From Thermoleophilales bacterium (GTDB lineage: Bacteria > Actinomycetota > Thermoleophilia > Solirubrobacterales > 70-9), in contig JACJWY010000012.1 of assembly GCA_020636955.1 (NCBI GenBank), positions 1 to 64,000 of the forward strand: a stretch of DNA of 64,000 bases. The letters are read 5' to 3'. Below are positions 27,322 through 35,285 of this stretch, in pieces. Under the pieces are notes generated by a model, which saw only the letters and a program-made list of their open reading frames with translations, ran no database searches and was not told the DNA's origin. The position numbers and the translations under genes were made by a program. Each line of letters begins with the position of its first letter. Within the stretch, counting starts at the first letter, position 1.

Positions 27322-28941
27322 GTGCCTCGGATCTTTCGCTTTTTTCTGCTCGTCCTGCTCATCTCGACCGCGGTCGCCGCGCCCGCCCGGGCCGGCACGA
27401 TCGTCGCCGACTCCGGCTTCCGGCCGGGGACGAACGGCTTTTCGTTCGCCAACTACGGTGCCGATGAGGGTTACAGGAACCTTGATGCTGCCGAGGTCCA
27501 GAAGATCTACGGGCGGGCAGCCTGCCTGACCGGCAAGGGTGCGACCTGCGTGCTCAGCCCGGGGGTTCGCAACTGGATGAAGACGACAAACGACGCGATG
27601 AGCGGTGGTCATTGCTACGGCTTCTCGGCCCTGACCCAACTGATCTACAAGAACCAGCTTTCCCGCTTCGGCTACAAGTCGATCTCGGCCTTCGGCGGCA
27701 CCGACCCCTTTGGACTCACCATCGTCGGCAACGACCGTCTGCAGCGTTCGATCGCCCGGGCCTTTACCTACCAGTTGCTGCCGTCCGTCAATTCACAGGC
27801 GACCATGGGAACGCCCGACAAGGTGCTGCAGTATCTGATCGACCACCTCGGGGATGGCTCGCAGCAGTCCTGGAATCTTCTCATTTTCCAGTGGGGTTTC
27901 CAGGCGGGCCATGCGATCACGCCCTATGCCGTCGAAGACTTGGGCGAAGGGATCTACGACATCCACGTATACGACAACAACTGGCCGAATGACGACAGCC
28001 GCCGGCTGGTCGTGAACACGAACACGAACACATGGAGCTACTACGCCTCGACCCAGCCGGGGATTCCAGCCGCTGAGTACAAAGGCAACGCCAAGTCGGG
28101 AACACTCTTCCTGCGGCCGAACACACCCGCACTCGGCATCCAGCCCTGCCCCTACTGCGTCGGCCGCCAGGCTGCGAATTCGAAATACAACCAGGTCACT
28201 CTCTCTTACACCGCCGACCAGCACGCGAGGTTGCTGATCACCGATCCGAAGGGGCGCCAGACCGGGTTCAGGAACGGCAAGCCGGTCAACGGGATTCCCG
28301 GTGCGAAGGTGATCCCTCAGGCAACATCACCGATCACCTTCGCCGCGGACGGGGCGATCGAAAACATCGCCGATGATCCGGAGCCCGTTTACCTGATTCC
28401 CAAAAACCTGAAGCTCCGGATCCGGATCGACGGGCGCCACATGACGGTGACCGATCGCGAATCTCTTGGTGTGGTCGGACCGACCTTTGATTCAACCGTC
28501 GAAAACCTGAAGATGGGGCCGGGCAAGGTCGCCTTCGCAACTCTCTCGCCGAAGGCAAAGACCCTCTCGATCACCGGCGCGAAGGGCGAGTCCTCGCCAC
28601 GAGCCACTTTCGGGGCACAGAGCAAGCGGGCTGCCTACCGGATCAAGGTGAGTGCGATCGGTGCAGCGCCGCAGTCGACTTTCTTCTTCGCCAAGAAGCC
28701 CAGGTACGGGCTGCTCAGGATCGGCAAGAAGGCGACCGGACCGCAGGCCTGGAAGGTGGCGATCAACAAGTTCGACGCCCAGGGCAACCAGAGCCAGTTC
28801 GTCCGCAACTACGTGCTGCGAGGCAATCAGGTCGCCTTCCTCTACTACGGTCCGCTCGCCGTCGGAAAGCGCGCCTATGTGGTGATCGCCTCGGCCAACG
28901 GCAACAAGGTCCGCCTGCTCAAACTCAACAAGACCGACTGA
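27322..28941 (+). CDS. Secreted protein with a papain-like Cys/His/Asn arrangement
   Basis: 539 residues with signal peptide (FFLLVLLISTAVAAPARA). Residues about 60-260 contain GGHCYGFSALTQ (Cys98), FQAGHAITPYAVED (His197) and HVYDNNWPND (218-223), the order Cys, His, Asn/Asp of papain-like or C39-like peptidases. The spacing and the aromatic context are suggestive, not proof. Residues 280-539 look like beta-sandwich domains (TLSYTADQHARLLITD and later FAKKPRYGLLRIG), perhaps for binding. CPYC near 275 may form a disulfide. GTG start at 27322, 25 bases from the divergent tRNA. Function unknown; a secreted cysteine peptidase or peptidase-like binder is my best guess. Confidence 0.65.
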   Translation: MPRIFRFFLLVLLISTAVAAPARAGTIVADSGFRPGTNGFSFANYGADEGYRNLDAAEVQKIYGRAACLTGKGATCVLSPGVRNWMKTTNDAMSGGHCYGFSALTQLIYKNQLSRFGYKSISAFGGTDPFGLTIVGNDRLQRSIARAFTYQLLPSVNSQATMGTPDKVLQYLIDHLGDGSQQSWNLLIFQWGFQAGHAITPYAVEDLGEGIYDIHVYDNNWPNDDSRRLVVNTNTNTWSYYASTQPGIPAAEYKGNAKSGTLFLRPNTPALGIQPCPYCVGRQAANSKYNQVTLSYTADQHARLLITDPKGRQTGFRNGKPVNGIPGAKVIPQATSPITFAADGAIENIADDPEPVYLIPKNLKLRIRIDGRHMTVTDRESLGVVGPTFDSTVENLKMGPGKVAFATLSPKAKTLSITGAKGESSPRATFGAQSKRAAYRIKVSAIGAAPQSTFFFAKKPRYGLLRIGKKATGPQAWKVAINKFDAQGNQSQFVRNYVLRGNQVAFLYYGPLAVGKRAYVVIASANGNKVRLLKLNKTD

Positions 28942-28958
28942 GCCGGCCCATCCGTCAA

Positions 28959-29019
28959 TTGTTTCTGTGGGCCGGCGGGTGAGACATGGAGGGCGGGTCG
29001 GACCCCGCCCGACTTGCAG
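28959..29019. repeat. 61-bp interspersed repeat, copy A
   Basis: Aligns without gaps to 48551-48611 with 47 of 61 identities; the last 17 bases (from ACCCGCCCGACTTGCAG) are nearly identical. It lies in the gap between two convergent genes and ends directly at the purH stop. It includes GGGCGGG-CCCGCCC, able to form a stem. Confidence 0.55.
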
Positions 29020-29020
29020 T

Positions 29021-30616
29021 TCAGTGCCGGAAATGGCGATGCCTGGTGAAGACCATTGCGGTTTCCGTCTCGTCGCAGGCTTCGATCACTTCTCCGTCGC
29101 GCTTTGAGCCGCCCGGCTGGATGACCGAAGTCGCCCCCGCTTCGATCCCGACCATCGGGCCGTCAGCAAAGGGGAAGAATGCGTCGGATGCCATCGCACA
29201 ACCGGCCAGCAGGTCGCCGGCCTCGTCGCCGTGCGCATCGCGGCACTTCTCGATCGCGATCCGGCTGGAATCGACCCGGCTCATCTGGCCGGCCCCGATG
29301 CCGAGAGTGGCGCCGTCCTTGGCGAAGACGATCGCATTCGACTTGACGTGGCGGCAGACGGTCCAGGCGAAGAGCATGTCGGTCCAGGCCTGCTCGGAAG
29401 GCTGGGCCTTGGTCACTACTTCCATCATTTCCCGCTGCTCGACCTCGCCGTCGCGGTCCTGGATCAGAACACCACCGCGGACCCGCTTGATGTCCTTCTC
29501 GCGTGAGTCGGGGAAGGGCGGGGCTTCGTCGGTAAAGATGCGGATGTTCTCCTTCTGCTGAAGGACCTCCATCGCTTCCGGTTCGTAGCCGGGGGCGATC
29601 AGTACTTCGACGAAGTTCTTGTGGAGCGCCTCGGCCAGGGGCAGGTCGATCACCTGATTGATCGCGATCACGCCACCGAAGGCGGAGACCGGGTCGCAGT
29701 CGCGGGCCCGCTCGTAAGCGTCGAGCCCGGAATCGCCGAGGGCGACACCGCAGGGATTGTTGTGCTTGACGATCACGCAGGCCGGACCTTCGAGGTCGGT
29801 TAGCAGCTTGCGGCAGGCGTCGAGGTCGAGCACGTTGTTGAAGGAGAGCGCCTTGCCGTGATGCTTCGACATGCCGGTCAGGACGTTGCTGTCGAGGCCG
29901 ACCTGTGAGTAAAGGGCGGCCCGCTGATGAGGGTTCTCGCCGTAGGAGAGATCGAGCTGCTTCTCGAAGGCCAGCACCCGGTGTTCGGGGAAGGCTTCGT
30001 AGGACTCGGAGAACCAGGCCGAAATCGCCGCGTCATAGCGGGCGGTCTGGGCGAAGGCCTCGTTGGCCAGCCAGTGCCTGGTCGAGGCGGAGACTTCACC
30101 ACTCGTCTGGTTCATCTCCTCAATCACCGCGTCGTAACACTCGGGCTTGACCAGCACGACCACGTCCTCGTGGTTCTTGGCGGCGGCGCGGATCATGGTC
30201 GGGCCACCGATGTCGATGTTCTCGATCGCTTCCTGCGGTCCGACATCCTCACGGGCAATCGTCTGCTCGAAGGGGTAGAGGTTCACGCAGACCAGGTCGA
30301 TCGGCGGGATCTCTTCTTCGGTCAGGACTTCCATGTGGGCCGGGTCGGAGCGGCGGGCAAGCAGGCCGGCGTAGATCTTCGGGTGGAGCGTCTTGACCCG
30401 GCCGTCCATGATTTCGCGCTGGCCGGTGAACTCGGATACGTCGATCACGGTCAGGCCGCTGTCACGCAGGGACTGGGCGGTGCCGCCGGTGGAGAGAATC
30501 TCGACCCCGAGGTCGGCCAGTCCCTTTGCAAAGTCGGCCAGCCCGGTCTTGTCCGAGACCGAGATCAGGGCGCGCCTGACCTTTACCGGTCCGTTGGTCG
30601 GATCCATGTTGTCCAT
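29021..30616 (-). CDS. purH: Bifunctional AICAR formyltransferase / IMP cyclohydrolase
   Basis: Last two steps of IMP synthesis, 531 residues, normal length. The N-terminal cyclohydrolase (MGS-like) domain shows LISVSDKTG, LSTGGTAQSLR and MDGRVKTLHPKIY; the C-terminal transformylase has VKHNNPCGVALGDSG and SNAIVFAKDG. ATG 30616 is preceded by AGAGGG. purN lies 43 bases upstream in the same direction, so the two formyl-transfer enzymes are probably one operon. Confidence 0.96.
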   Translation of the reverse strand: MDNMDPTNGPVKVRRALISVSDKTGLADFAKGLADLGVEILSTGGTAQSLRDSGLTVIDVSEFTGQREIMDGRVKTLHPKIYAGLLARRSDPAHMEVLTEEEIPPIDLVCVNLYPFEQTIAREDVGPQEAIENIDIGGPTMIRAAAKNHEDVVVLVKPECYDAVIEEMNQTSGEVSASTRHWLANEAFAQTARYDAAISAWFSESYEAFPEHRVLAFEKQLDLSYGENPHQRAALYSQVGLDSNVLTGMSKHHGKALSFNNVLDLDACRKLLTDLEGPACVIVKHNNPCGVALGDSGLDAYERARDCDPVSAFGGVIAINQVIDLPLAEALHKNFVEVLIAPGYEPEAMEVLQQKENIRIFTDEAPPFPDSREKDIKRVRGGVLIQDRDGEVEQREMMEVVTKAQPSEQAWTDMLFAWTVCRHVKSNAIVFAKDGATLGIGAGQMSRVDSSRIAIEKCRDAHGDEAGDLLAGCAMASDAFFPFADGPMVGIEAGATSVIQPGGSKRDGEVIEACDETETAMVFTRHRHFRH

Positions 30617-30659
30617 ATCAGCCCTCTTGTCGGATTCGAAGCGCCCGGGGACGGCCGGT

Positions 30660-31298
30660 TCACTTCCCAGGTGGTTGCGTGACGATCACCTTGCGGGGCT
30701 CGTCGTCGGCGATCTTAACTTCGCCCCGGGCAATCATGCCGATCGCCTCGGGGTAGATCTGGTGCTCGACCGCGTGGACCCGTGCTTCGAGCTCGTTACG
30801 GTCCCAATTTGCGGGAACTTCCACCGCCCGCTGCAGGATCACCGGCCCCGTATCAGTGCCCTCGTCAACGAAGTGAACGGTCACTCCGGTCACCTTCACA
30901 CCCTGATCCAGGGCCTGGCCGATCGCATCGAGTCCGGGGAAGGAAGGAAGCAGGGCCGGGTGGACGTTGACGATCCGGCCCCGGAAACGCCCGACGAAGG
31001 AAGGCGAGACCAACTGCATGTAACCGGCCAGCACGACCAGCTCGGCCCCGGTCGACTCGATCCAGTCGGCCATCGCCAGGTCCCGCACCTCCCGGTCCCC
31101 GAACCCATCCCGCGGGAAGACCGCGGTCGCAACCTTCGCCGCCACCGCCCGCTCCAGCGCATAGGCCCCGGGCTTGTCCGAGCCGACGCCCACGACGTCG
31201 ACTTCACCCTTCCCGTGAAGTTGGTCAAGGATCGCCTGCAGGTTGGTACCCCCACCGGAGGCAAGAACCACGATCGGAAAGGAAGAGGACGAACTCAC
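30660..31298 (-). CDS. purN: Phosphoribosylglycinamide formyltransferase
   Basis: Formylates GAR with 10-formyltetrahydrofolate, step three of purine synthesis. 212 residues, GTG start at 31298. Family marks: VLASGGGTNLQAIL (phosphate loop), VLAGYMQL, NVHPALLPSFPG with the catalytic His, and VHFVDEGTDTGP with the catalytic Asp. It leads the purN-purH pair. The plus-strand toxin-like gene pair begins 59 bases away and is divergent. Confidence 0.95.
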   Translation of the reverse strand: MSSSSSFPIVVLASGGGTNLQAILDQLHGKGEVDVVGVGSDKPGAYALERAVAAKVATAVFPRDGFGDREVRDLAMADWIESTGAELVVLAGYMQLVSPSFVGRFRGRIVNVHPALLPSFPGLDAIGQALDQGVKVTGVTVHFVDEGTDTGPVILQRAVEVPANWDRNELEARVHAVEHQIYPEAIGMIARGEVKIADDEPRKVIVTQPPGK

Positions 31299-31322
31299 CC
31301 CGCCATCTTCCCGAATCCCGCG

Positions 31323-31357
31323 GGGGAGAGTCCCTGACGCCAGCCACTTAGCAAGGC
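31323..31357 (+). promoter_or_regulatory. Shared toxin-antitoxin leader box, copy 1
   Basis: GGGGAGAGT ends exactly 26 bases before the hicA ATG, and CTTA occupies -11 to -8. The same box and spacing precede two other small gene pairs (34443 and 35030). AGAGTCCCT also pairs with AGGGACTCT inside the first codons, putting the ATG in a hairpin loop. Confidence 0.6.
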
Positions 31358-31552
31358 ATGAGAGGGACTCTCAACCAGAAGCAGGCAATCAGGCTGCTGG
31401 AATCGAACGGCTGGAAGCGCAAGTCCGGCGGCAAGCATCAAGTGAAGATGGTCAAGTCGGGCCGGAGGCCGATCACCCTCCCGGACAACCACAGGAAGGA
31501 CTATCCGGCCGGACTGACGTTGGCGATTCTCAAACAGGCAGGACTAAGATGA
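31358..31552 (+). CDS. hicA: HicA-like mRNA interferase (toxin)
   Basis: 64 residues, dsRBD-like HicA/YcfA fold. LLESNGWKRKSGGKHQVKM holds the catalytic-histidine motif (usually GSHH; here GGKH) and the tail LTLAILKQAGLR is typical. HicA proteins cleave mRNA when not bound by HicB. It overlaps the antitoxin gene as ATGA. Copy number and placement between pur genes suggest a small accessory insertion; codon use is not obviously foreign. Confidence 0.88.
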   Translation: MRGTLNQKQAIRLLESNGWKRKSGGKHQVKMVKSGRRPITLPDNHRKDYPAGLTLAILKQAGLR

Positions 31553-31764
31553 ACAGTTGGAACATGACCACGCTGACTGCACAGATCCACCACGAGGACG
31601 GCGCCTATTGGGCCGACGTACCCGACCTGCCCGGAGTCTTTGCCACCGGGGAAACGCTTGACGAGTTGTTCGATTCGCTGCGGGAAGGCGTTTCTCTGGT
31701 TCTGGAGGAAGACGCCGCTTCAGACGCTGTCCGGGTTGACGGAGCGGTGATTTCGATCGGCTGA
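31549..31764 (+). CDS. hicB: HicB-like antitoxin
   Basis: 71 residues from ATG 31549. The partial RNase-H-like HicB fold is clear: TAQIHHEDGAYWADVPDLPG, then VFATGETLDELFDSLREGV. No C-terminal DNA-binding helix-turn-helix or ribbon-helix-helix is present, so this short form probably only neutralises HicA and does not autoregulate by itself. The longer open frame upstream overlaps hicA out of frame and is not used. Confidence 0.85.
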   Translation: MNSWNMTTLTAQIHHEDGAYWADVPDLPGVFATGETLDELFDSLREGVSLVLEEDAASDAVRVDGAVISIG

Positions 31765-31809
31765 CCCGGTTCACACCTGGCGGGAGTCGTTGGCGGCGCC
31801 GCACTTGCT

Positions 31810-33270
31810 TCAGGGCAGTATCCGGACCAGGTCGAAGCTGTCCTGGCTGACGGCTCCGGCGACCACGATCCGGCCGCGTCGGTCGATCAGCAGGTCGTTG
31901 GCAGTGCCGCCTCCTTCGCCGATTTCGGAGCGGGCATCGAACATGCCGTCTTCGAAGAAACTCTTGTCGAGTTTGCCACTGCCGGTGAGTCGCATCACGC
32001 CGAAGTCGTAGTTGTAGTTGCCCGAGAGCACGATCCGCCCGTCTTTCTGTACGACCATGGCGGTCGGCCAGAAAGTCCTGACCGGTGACGGGTAACCCGT
32101 TGCAAAGTCCGGGAGGGCCGGCATTGAAATGCCGTCGGTTCCGAAACTGCGGTCCAGCGAACCGTTCCGCAAGAGTCTGAGGATCACAGGCTGAACCCCG
32201 TAGGGATTCTTTTCGAAATTCGCGAAATATCCGGCGACCAGGATCCGCCCCCGGTTATCGATCGCCGCCGTCTCGGCGGTGGCGCAGCATTCATCCTCGA
32301 CCGGGAGCTCCGGTTTTATGACTCCACCGGCTCCGAACGATGAATCAAGCGAACCGTTGCCCCTGAGCCGGGCGATCATCATCGAACCGCGAAGCTCGCC
32401 CACCGCCAGCACTTTCCGGTGCCTGAGGGCCAGAACCTCGTTGGTTTCCTTCCGGCCTCCAACCTCCCGGGAGCGGCGGATCTCGACGATGCCGTTGTCG
32501 CCGGTCCGGGTGCTCCTTCCACCCTTGAAACCGCGGTCCAGCTTGCCGTTCTGATTGAAGCGGGCTACGAATGCGGCAGTTTCGCTGTTGTTCCTGAGCG
32601 TCTGACCGCCGATCAGGATCTTCCCCTCGCCGGTGAGGTCGATCGACCTTGCGTCGAGCCCGACGGTGGGTCGCTTGCCAGCGTTCCAGGTTCTGGTCGA
32701 GATCGAGGCGGACGGACCGCCTTCCGGGGAGATCCAGGGCTTGTGCAGGCACTGGCTGATCTGGCCGGAATCGCCGAAGCCGATGTCGAAACTCCCGTCC
32801 GGGCGGTAGCGGGAGAGGACCATGCAGTCCCCGGTCCAGTTGTCGGGGATCTTGTAAGTCGGCATGAACGGTCCCGCGGCGAAGATCCGGTCGCGGCGGG
32901 TCACGGCGAGGTCGTCTCCATATCCGACGTAACCCCTGCCCTTGTAGCTGGATCCCGGGTTGATGCCCCCGCGTCCGAAGGTGGTGTCGGGTTTGCCGTT
33001 GGGGGTGAACCTCCCGATGCTCATCAGGCCGATCCGGTAGTTCGGTTCGGAGTAGATGTAGTCCTGATTGCCGAGCACGATCAACTTGCCATCGCGCTGC
33101 TCGGCGACCGCCGTGGCCGGCTCGAAACGGGACTGCCTGATCGGCACAGTCTGGATCCGTGCCACTCCGTAATCGCCGAAGGACTGATCGACGACGGCGG
33201 CGCCCCGGGCCATGGTGGGCAGAACCGCAATGACTGCGAGGACGGCGAAAGCGCTGGCGATCTTCCTCAT
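31810..33270 (-). CDS. Secreted delta-60 repeat (seven-bladed propeller-like) protein
   Basis: 486 residues with signal peptide (ASAFAVLAVIAVLPTMARGA). About seven repeats of 55-65 residues follow the delta-60 pattern: a strand ending in DGKLIVLG or GRILVAG, an arginine-led strand (IGRFTPNGKPD, LSRYRPDGSFD, VARFNQNGKLD, LRLLRNGSLD) and a closing TFGRGG, GFGDSG or SFGTDG. Such repeats are common in secreted proteins of actinobacteria and myxobacteria; no catalytic residues are known. AAGGAA precedes the ATG. Role unknown, probably surface binding. Confidence 0.82.
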   Translation of the reverse strand: MRKIASAFAVLAVIAVLPTMARGAAVVDQSFGDYGVARIQTVPIRQSRFEPATAVAEQRDGKLIVLGNQDYIYSEPNYRIGLMSIGRFTPNGKPDTTFGRGGINPGSSYKGRGYVGYGDDLAVTRRDRIFAAGPFMPTYKIPDNWTGDCMVLSRYRPDGSFDIGFGDSGQISQCLHKPWISPEGGPSASISTRTWNAGKRPTVGLDARSIDLTGEGKILIGGQTLRNNSETAAFVARFNQNGKLDRGFKGGRSTRTGDNGIVEIRRSREVGGRKETNEVLALRHRKVLAVGELRGSMMIARLRGNGSLDSSFGAGGVIKPELPVEDECCATAETAAIDNRGRILVAGYFANFEKNPYGVQPVILRLLRNGSLDRSFGTDGISMPALPDFATGYPSPVRTFWPTAMVVQKDGRIVLSGNYNYDFGVMRLTGSGKLDKSFFEDGMFDARSEIGEGGGTANDLLIDRRGRIVVAGAVSQDSFDLVRILP

Positions 33271-33399
33271 CTGGTTCCTTCCGGCGGAGGGGACTGGTCA
33301 ACCCTAAAGGGGTTGTGGGGACAAGAAACCCACGACTGCAAGTGAGTTTCGGTCACACCTGAGAGGGGAGAGAACTGCCCGCATGGTGCTCAACCCAAT

Positions 33400-33558
33400 G
33401 TGGGCAAGCGACAGCGCCATTCGGATCTGGTTGGTTTCAGCGACCTGGAGGTAGGCCGGCTCGCTCGTGATCGCAGTCTGGACAAGGCGATTCGGCGCAA
33501 GTTCCAGCAGGAAGACAAGTTCCGTCGGTGGCGAAATCGTCAGAAGCGGAGGAATTGA
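33400..33558 (+). CDS. Possible small basic protein
   Basis: 52 residues from GTG 33400 to TGA 33558, ending in a very basic stretch (DKAIRRKFQQEDKFRRW, then RNRQKRRN). It ends eight bases before the zinc-ribbon gene, whose ribosome site lies in its last codons. No family is recognised and no clear ribosome site precedes it. It may be real and coupled, or chance. The remaining gap 33271-33399 shows nothing else. Confidence 0.3.
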   Translation: MGKRQRHSDLVGFSDLEVGRLARDRSLDKAIRRKFQQEDKFRRWRNRQKRRN

Positions 33559-33566
33559 GGGCTACC

Positions 33567-33947
33567 ATGCAGAGCACCGTGTCGGCAGGCAAGTACAGAT
33601 TGAGGACCAGTGTCAGGGGTTCACTCCCCTACCGGCTGCTTTGGCTCTCGCCGAAGGGGCGAGGTGATTGCGGTCATCACGAGTGGTACCGGTCAGAGGG
33701 TGAAACCTGGCGGTGTTACCACTGTGAGGCGGGGATCAGCGACAAAAACCCGCTTTCGCCAGCGGAGCGGCTCGAGGTTTCGGTTGGGGCACTTCGGCTT
33801 GCCGCACAGCTTCCCTCGACCCCCGAAACCCAGGCCACAATTGCCCGACTGGTTGGGGAACTGGATCAGTCAGTTCACCCGATGGCAGAGCAACTCGAAT
33901 CTGACCCGGCTTCCATCGCGCGAATTCAGGCGGCGCTTCAGGCCTGA
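33567..33947 (+). CDS. Small zinc-ribbon-like protein
   Basis: 126 residues from ATG 33567, preceded by GAGGG at good spacing; a GTG at 33528 would add 13. A metal-binding knuckle is visible in DCGHHEWYRSEGETWRCYHCEAG read as DCGHHEW followed by WRCYHCEAG, giving Cys, His and a CxxC pair. The C-terminal half is helical (PETQATIARLVGELDQSV). I do not recognise the family; similar ribbon arrangements occur in small proteins of mobile and phage origin. Next to toxin-antitoxin-like pairs it may be part of the same accessory patch. Confidence 0.55.
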   Translation: MQSTVSAGKYRLRTSVRGSLPYRLLWLSPKGRGDCGHHEWYRSEGETWRCYHCEAGISDKNPLSPAERLEVSVGALRLAAQLPSTPETQATIARLVGELDQSVHPMAEQLESDPASIARIQAALQA

Positions 33948-33956
33948 CTGAGAATT

Positions 33957-33999
33957 GAGATGGCAGTTTGGGGCGATAATGGCCCGCTTCTGCCATCTC
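33957..33999. terminator. Hairpin between zinc-ribbon gene and YjbR gene
   Basis: GAGATGGCAG (33957-33966) pairs with CTGCCATCTC (33990-33999); the loop can form a smaller GGGC/GCCC stem. It lies between convergent genes. Its outer bases (ATGGCAG...GCCATCTCG) match the flanks of the hairpin at 1726-1762. Confidence 0.5.
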
Positions 34000-34025
34000 G
34001 ATTTGCCGGGCCAGCCGATGGGACT

Positions 34026-34409
34026 TCAGTTTGAGTCGAAGTCCTCGACGAAGCGGGCCGGGGCCATGGTTCGCCAGGCGTCGGCGATCAGGTCTCCGAG
34101 CAGGTCTTCTTCGATCCGGTCGAGGTCGATCAGGACCGCGTTGAAGCCTTCGAAGTGGTCGATCGTAAAGACCGCAGGGCCTTCGTTTTCGACCAGGACC
34201 TGCTTGATCAGTTCATCCGGAACCCGAACCCCGATCACGACGCCGTCCGGGGCTGCATCGCCAAGCTCGTCTTCGTCTCGCTGACGCAGCGGCCGCTCCC
34301 AGACGAAGGTCTTGCCCTTAATATTCCAGGCCCGCTGCCCGAACCATGTCCCCTCCTCGGCCTCGGGAAGCTCAAGCGCGATCCGCTCTACTTCAGGCAA
34401 GGCCGTCAT
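34026..34409 (-). CDS. MmcQ/YjbR-family protein
   Basis: 127 residues. CyaY-like fold family, with ALELPEAEEGTWFGQRAWNIKGKTFVW split as ALELPEAEEGTWFG and WNIKGKTFVW, then DHFEGFNAVLIDLDRI and the closing LIADAWRTMAPARF. Members are small cytoplasmic, possibly DNA-binding proteins of unknown function. ATG at 34409. It converges with the zinc-ribbon gene and is divergent from the DUF4258 pair, with which it shares about 70 bases of upstream DNA. Confidence 0.82.
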   Translation of the reverse strand: MTALPEVERIALELPEAEEGTWFGQRAWNIKGKTFVWERPLRQRDEDELGDAAPDGVVIGVRVPDELIKQVLVENEGPAVFTIDHFEGFNAVLIDLDRIEEDLLGDLIADAWRTMAPARFVEDFDSN

Positions 34410-34442
34410 GCCCCGAAGCTAGCACCCGTCTTACCGAATGGT

Positions 34443-34477
34443 GGGGAGAGTTCTGGCTCTCGCTCCCTTACAGAAGG
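34443..34477 (+). promoter_or_regulatory. Shared toxin-antitoxin leader box, copy 2
   Basis: GGGGAGAGT (34443-34451) ends 26 bases before the ATG of the DUF4258 gene, and CTTA is at -11 to -8, exactly as in copies 1 and 3. The bases between are otherwise different from the other copies. Confidence 0.6.
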
Positions 34478-34696
34478 ATGGGTCTTGAGTTCAGTCGACA
34501 TGCAAAGAACAACATGAGGAAGTACGGGATCACCAGAGAAGACGTGGCTGAATTTCTGGATGGCCGGGCTCCGAACGACTTCGATCCGGACGGGCGCCTG
34601 AGGTTTGTCGGTGAGATACAGGGAATCCGGGTGCGCATAGTCGAGGCGATTGACAGACCCGGTTACATCGTTACCTTGCATGAGAGGAAAAGTTGA
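34478..34696 (+). CDS. DUF4258-family putative toxin
   Basis: 72 residues. Family pattern FSRHAKNNMRKYGITREDV, then RLRFVGEIQGIRVRIVEA and YIVTLHERKS, a RelE/BrnT-like small alpha/beta fold. DUF4258 genes are often followed by a DUF2283 gene, as here, and are considered candidate toxins, though this is less well tested than HicAB. The stop overlaps the start of the DUF2283 gene by one base (TGATG). A frameshifted relative with the same layout follows at 35065. Confidence 0.78.
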   Translation: MGLEFSRHAKNNMRKYGITREDVAEFLDGRAPNDFDPDGRLRFVGEIQGIRVRIVEAIDRPGYIVTLHERKS

Positions 34697-35004
34697 TGCG
34701 AGCCGAATATGACAGCGAAGCTGACGCCCTTTCGATCGATATTCGGGATGTTGAGCACTGGGACGGTGTGATCTGGGTGGACGACGACTTCTGCAATATC
34801 GCGACCGAGAACGGAGTCCCTGCCGCGGTCGAACTGATCTCTCCGGTTGAGCGACTCGACCTGCTTGCCAAAGCCGCGCCGAAAGCCGGTGTGGAAGCAG
34901 ACAAGCTCATCGCCGCGGCCAAGTGTGCCATCGCCGCCGCCGATCGGACCGTGTCGCTGGACTTCTCCGAAGTTCACGCCCCCGGGAGCCAGACTTCCGC
35001 CTGA
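34696..35004 (+). CDS. DUF2283-family protein, putative antitoxin
   Basis: 102 residues. Opens with the DUF2283 pattern MRAEYDSEADALSIDIRD; the rest (AAVELISPVERLDLLAKAAP, then VEADKLIAAAKCAIAAADRT) is helical and acidic overall. Its coupling to the DUF4258 gene suggests a two-gene toxin-antitoxin unit (inference from known association). ATG 34696 is preferred; a TTG one codon upstream lies inside the toxin stop region. Leader box copy 3 begins 25 bases after its stop. Confidence 0.75.
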   Translation: MRAEYDSEADALSIDIRDVEHWDGVIWVDDDFCNIATENGVPAAVELISPVERLDLLAKAAPKAGVEADKLIAAAKCAIAAADRTVSLDFSEVHAPGSQTSA

Positions 35005-35029
35005 GCCAACGGGTGACGGTGAAGCTGGC

Positions 35030-35064
35030 GGGGAGAGTTTTTGAGCCCAGCCACTTAGAGGTAC
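35030..35064 (+). promoter_or_regulatory. Shared toxin-antitoxin leader box, copy 3
   Basis: GGGGAGAGT (35030-35038) ends 26 bases before ATG 35065. The stretch CCAGCCACTTAG at -18 to -7 is identical to copy 1, so copies 1 and 3 are the closest pair although they precede unrelated toxin families. Confidence 0.6.
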
Positions 35065-35285
35065 ATGGGGCTCGAGTTCACTCATCACGCCAGGAACGGA
35101 ATGAGGCGTGTCGGACTTTCAGAGGCGGACGTTGAAATGCTCGTCCGGGAAACCTTCCTCATGACTACGACCAGTCGGGGCGCCCTCGCTATGTGGTGAT
35201 CGCAAAGGGCGTTCAAATGCGGATCGTTCTCGCGGTTGACAAGCCGAACCTCGTGGTTACTCTGCATGAGAGGCGGAAACGATGA
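35065..35285 (+). pseudogene. Frameshifted DUF4258-family gene
   Basis: From ATG 35065 the frame reads MGLEFTHHARNGMRRVGLSE and matches the intact copy at 34478, but runs to an early TGA at 35194. The family's second half (HDYDQSGRPRYVVIAKGVQM, then LAVDKPNLVVTLHERRKR) continues in another frame to TGA 35283-35285. One missing base near 35155-35160 explains this: 221 bases instead of an expected 222. Either a real inactivating deletion or a sequencing error. The paired DUF2283 gene downstream remains intact and overlaps as ATGA. Confidence 0.75.
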
